Shown piece by piece: positions 6,722 through 8,540 of a stretch of 8,540 nt of DNA. Origin of the DNA: Bacteroidales bacterium (GTDB lineage: Bacteria > Bacteroidota > Bacteroidia > Bacteroidales > Paludibacteraceae); contig CAAGML010000060.1 of the NCBI GenBank assembly GCA_900771035.1, positions 1 through 8,540 of the forward strand, in the 5' to 3' direction. Below the pieces are notes generated by a model that worked only from the letters and a program-made list of their open reading frames with translations, searched no databases and was not told the origin of the DNA. Positions within the stretch are counted from its first letter, which is position 1, and each line of letters begins with the position of its first letter. Both the position numbers and the translations under genes were made by a program.

Positions 6722-8227
6722 TTATTTTTTTCTTATTAGTTTTTGGTATATAGGGAGCGAGGTGAGGGGAAGGTCTTTTTTCACCACCACCAGGCAGAAA
6801 ATAGCGAGAAGTACAGTCCGGTATGCCATACGGAGGAAGAAATTGTCAATCGCAGGCAACATCCCTGCAGCCCATAGCAATGCCGCAAGGAGGATATACA
6901 TTGCAATTCGTTTGAGTTGATAGTCAACCGGGTAATATTTCTGTCCGAGAAAATAGCTAATCAACATCATCACAAAATAGCAAATCACTGATGCCCAGAC
7001 GCAAGCCCAATAACTGTAAGTCGGGATAAAGACCAGTTGGACAACAAACATAATCACGAAGCCTATTGAGGATATGATGGCACCCCAATAAGTTTTATCG
7101 ACAAGTTTGTACCAAAGTGCCAGATTATAGACTATGCCCTGGAACATATAGGAAATCAGAATGAGCGGAACAATATCCATGCCAATGCGGTAGTCGGCAC
7201 GGAGGAGGAACTTTAGGATGTCAAGATAGAACACCATGGCAAGGAAAATCATGAGGGCTGCTATGATGAAATATTTCATAGCATCGGAGTATGATTCCTT
7301 GCAGTTGGCTGTGCCGTGCTTCTGGAAAACGAATGGCTCGTATGCGTAGCGGAAGGCATTGGTGAACATCATCATAATCATGGCCACCTTGAAACATGCT
7401 CCGTAAATGCCAAGTTGCTGCATGGCGACCACCTTGTCAGGATAGACGATAGGGAAAAGAATCTTGTCAACCGTCTGGTTCATAATACCCACAACCCCAA
7501 GAAGGAGAATCGGTAGGCTGTAGCGGAGCATTTTGCGGAGAAGGGCATTGTCGAAATCCAACTTTGGCTCCACTATCGTCGGAAGAAGGAGCAAGGTGCA
7601 AACAAGGGTGGAGAGCAAGTTGGTGATGAAGATATACTCAACACCGAAGTCAGGACGATAGAACCATTCGACAAGCCATGCCGCACCTGTGTTCATCATC
7701 TTTGGGCAAACGACGAGGAAGAAAATGTTGCCGAGTATGTTGACTGCAATGGCAATAAGCTTGAATGCGGCGAATTTGATAGGCTTCTTCTTGTAGCGGA
7801 GATAAGCGAAAGGGATACTGTCGAAAGCGTCAAGAGCGACAGTGACACCAAGCATTGCGACAACGCTGGCAGATGCTCCACAGTCAAGCAGGCTCGCAAT
7901 GTCGCCGCTGAAAAGCACCACCAAGACGGCAAAAAGTCCTGAAGAGACGGCAAGAGAGCAGAGCGTAGTGCTATATACACGGTCGGACAGTGCTTTGTCG
8001 TCTTTATGTTCGCTGGCGAAACGGAAGAAACCGGTCTCCATACCGTATGTTATGATGACGATGACAAGGGCAGACCATGCGTAAAGGTTGGTGACAATGC
8101 CATATTGACCTGAGTTCTGCAGCACATATGTGTACATAGGGACAAGCAGCCAGTTCATGAACTTGCCGATTATGCTGCTAACCCCATAGATTGCAGTCTC
8201 TTTTGCCAATTGTTTCATTTCCGCCAT
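6722..8227 (-). CDS. Wzx-like polysaccharide/oligosaccharide flippase of the MOP superfamily
   Basis: This 501-aa protein is an integral membrane protein with about 12 to 14 hydrophobic segments. Its pattern is that of O-antigen or capsule flippases, which move lipid-linked glycans across the inner membrane. Recognisable parts are the N-terminal YGVSSIIGKFMNWLLVPMY (14-32), YGIVTNLYAWSALVIVI (42-58), and the second repeat starting RYSLPILLLGVVGIMNQTVDK (235-255), then YGACFKVAMIMMMF (275-288) and YAYEPFVFQ (294-302). The C-terminus is basic (KLIRKK). The ATG at 8227 is chosen; a second Met is residue 4. It is the first gene in the visible unit, 9 bases ahead of mreB. No glycosyltransferase genes are in the window, so this is not an ordinary O-antigen cluster as far as visible. 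The substrate is unknown: surface glycan is the default and lipid II is a possibility raised only by its neighbours. Confidence 0.87.
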   Translation of the reverse strand: MAEMKQLAKETAIYGVSSIIGKFMNWLLVPMYTYVLQNSGQYGIVTNLYAWSALVIVIITYGMETGFFRFASEHKDDKALSDRVYSTTLCSLAVSSGLFAVLVVLFSGDIASLLDCGASASVVAMLGVTVALDAFDSIPFAYLRYKKKPIKFAAFKLIAIAVNILGNIFFLVVCPKMMNTGAAWLVEWFYRPDFGVEYIFITNLLSTLVCTLLLLPTIVEPKLDFDNALLRKMLRYSLPILLLGVVGIMNQTVDKILFPIVYPDKVVAMQQLGIYGACFKVAMIMMMFTNAFRYAYEPFVFQKHGTANCKESYSDAMKYFIIAALMIFLAMVFYLDILKFLLRADYRIGMDIVPLILISYMFQGIVYNLALWYKLVDKTYWGAIISSIGFVIMFVVQLVFIPTYSYWACVWASVICYFVMMLISYFLGQKYYPVDYQLKRIAMYILLAALLWAAGMLPAIDNFFLRMAYRTVLLAIFCLVVVKKDLPLTSLPIYQKLIRKK

Positions 8228-8318
8228 AAAGTGGTGGTGTTTTTTTATTCTCCCTAAGTAACGATTAAATAATAACTTGGCACAAAATGATAATTATACT
8301 TTCGATTATTATTTCATC
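8228..8318 (-). promoter_or_regulatory. Leader and probable promoter region of the flippase-mreB unit
   Basis: This AT-rich gap separates the flippase start from element copy 2 and is where a promoter would be expected. The closest match to the Bacteroidetes -7 box (TAnnTTTG) on the minus strand is TCATTTTG at 8283-8290, which would give a leader of about 50 bases. It lacks the A at position 2 and has no clear TTG box about 20 bases upstream. The assignment is weak and the promoter may lie inside or beyond the element. No Shine-Dalgarno sequence precedes the ATG. Confidence 0.25.
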
Positions 8319-8424
8319 TTAAGGGTGGTTCTATTAATTATGTTTATAAAAGATTACTATTGGATGGTTCGTGATTGGACGCTTTTGAATTTATTTTTGC
8401 ATCTTGCTGATTGTCAGTCGGTCA

Positions 8425-8438
8425 CAATGTCCACATTG
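8425..8438. other. Apical hairpin of copy 2
   Basis: CAATGT and ACATTG pair around a CC loop. Compared with copy 1, both members of the loop-closing pair have changed (C-G to T-A). Confidence 0.7.
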
Positions 8439-8493
8439 CTCCCTCCTTCCGCACAGCAATCTGCTAAAAATAAACTTCAAAATCGTCTCAACC

Positions 8494-8515
8494 TAATTAA
8501 TAGACGCACCCTTAA
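8494..8515 (-). repeat. Right terminal inverted repeat, copy 2
   Basis: It matches the reverse complement of 8319-8340 at 20 of 22 bases, with mismatches at 8505 and 8506. The copy may be older than, or less able to move than, copy 1. Confidence 0.8.
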
Positions 8516-8540
8516 CTGAATGTCTATAGGTCAGTGATAC

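Larger units (their letters stand above)
8319..8515. mobile_element. MITE-like palindromic element, copy 2 (upstream of the flippase gene)
   Basis: This 197-bp sequence is the second copy of the element at 5460-5655, in the same orientation. The left terminal repeat (8319-8340) is identical; the right (8494-8515) has two changes at 8505-8506, so its ends pair imperfectly. Positions 8381-8515 differ from copy 1 at only 8 sites. Positions 8346-8361 are by contrast largely different from copy 1 and account for the 1-base length difference. TTAA again marks both ends, with no other target duplication. The inner stem (8375-8399 with 8465-8491) is kept, with one pair becoming G-T at 8399/8465. A reading frame can be followed through both copies, but the differences fall mostly at first and second codon positions, which argues against a protein. 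Confidence 0.8.

Overview
This window looks like chromosome of a member of the Bacteroidales, most like Prevotella or a close relative. The evidence is the Bacteroidetes-style MreB, MreC, MreD, PBP2 and RodA proteins in that order, and the lack of an AGGAGG-type Shine-Dalgarno sequence in front of any of the six main genes. The genus is an inference from family resemblance; no search was run.

All six confident genes are on the minus strand and read from right to left. Positions 8227-6722 encode a Wzx-type polysaccharide flippase, followed after 9 bases by mreB (6712-5687). Next come mreC (5459-4608), mreD (4592-4101), mrdA/PBP2 (4077-2191) and rodA (2184-697). The gaps are 6 to 23 bases everywhere except between mreB and mreC, so this was probably one transcription unit. 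It encodes the elongasome, the machine for lateral wall synthesis. MreB filaments position it, MreC and MreD link it across the inner membrane, RodA polymerises lipid II and PBP2 crosslinks the strands. A flippase at the head of the unit suggests a role in the same envelope process, but its substrate is unknown.

The striking part is a pair of near-identical elements of about 196 bp at 5460-5655 and 8319-8515, in the same orientation. One separates mreB from mreC. The other lies upstream of the flippase. Each has 22-bp terminal inverted repeats ending in TTAA and encodes no convincing protein. Each can fold as a long imperfect palindrome with an apical hairpin that differs between copies by a compensatory base-pair change. 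A 15-16 nt segment in the left arm is much more different between copies than the rest. They look like a small non-autonomous transposable element (MITE-like). The left copy ends exactly at the GTG start codon of mreC, so it supplies that gene's whole immediate leader.

Positions 1-696, downstream of rodA, hold no confident gene: only a weak terminator-like hairpin, an inverted repeat at 270-303, short repeats and a doubtful 40-codon ORF. Positions 8228-8318 are the AT-rich leader of the flippase gene. Positions 8516-8540 are too short to interpret.
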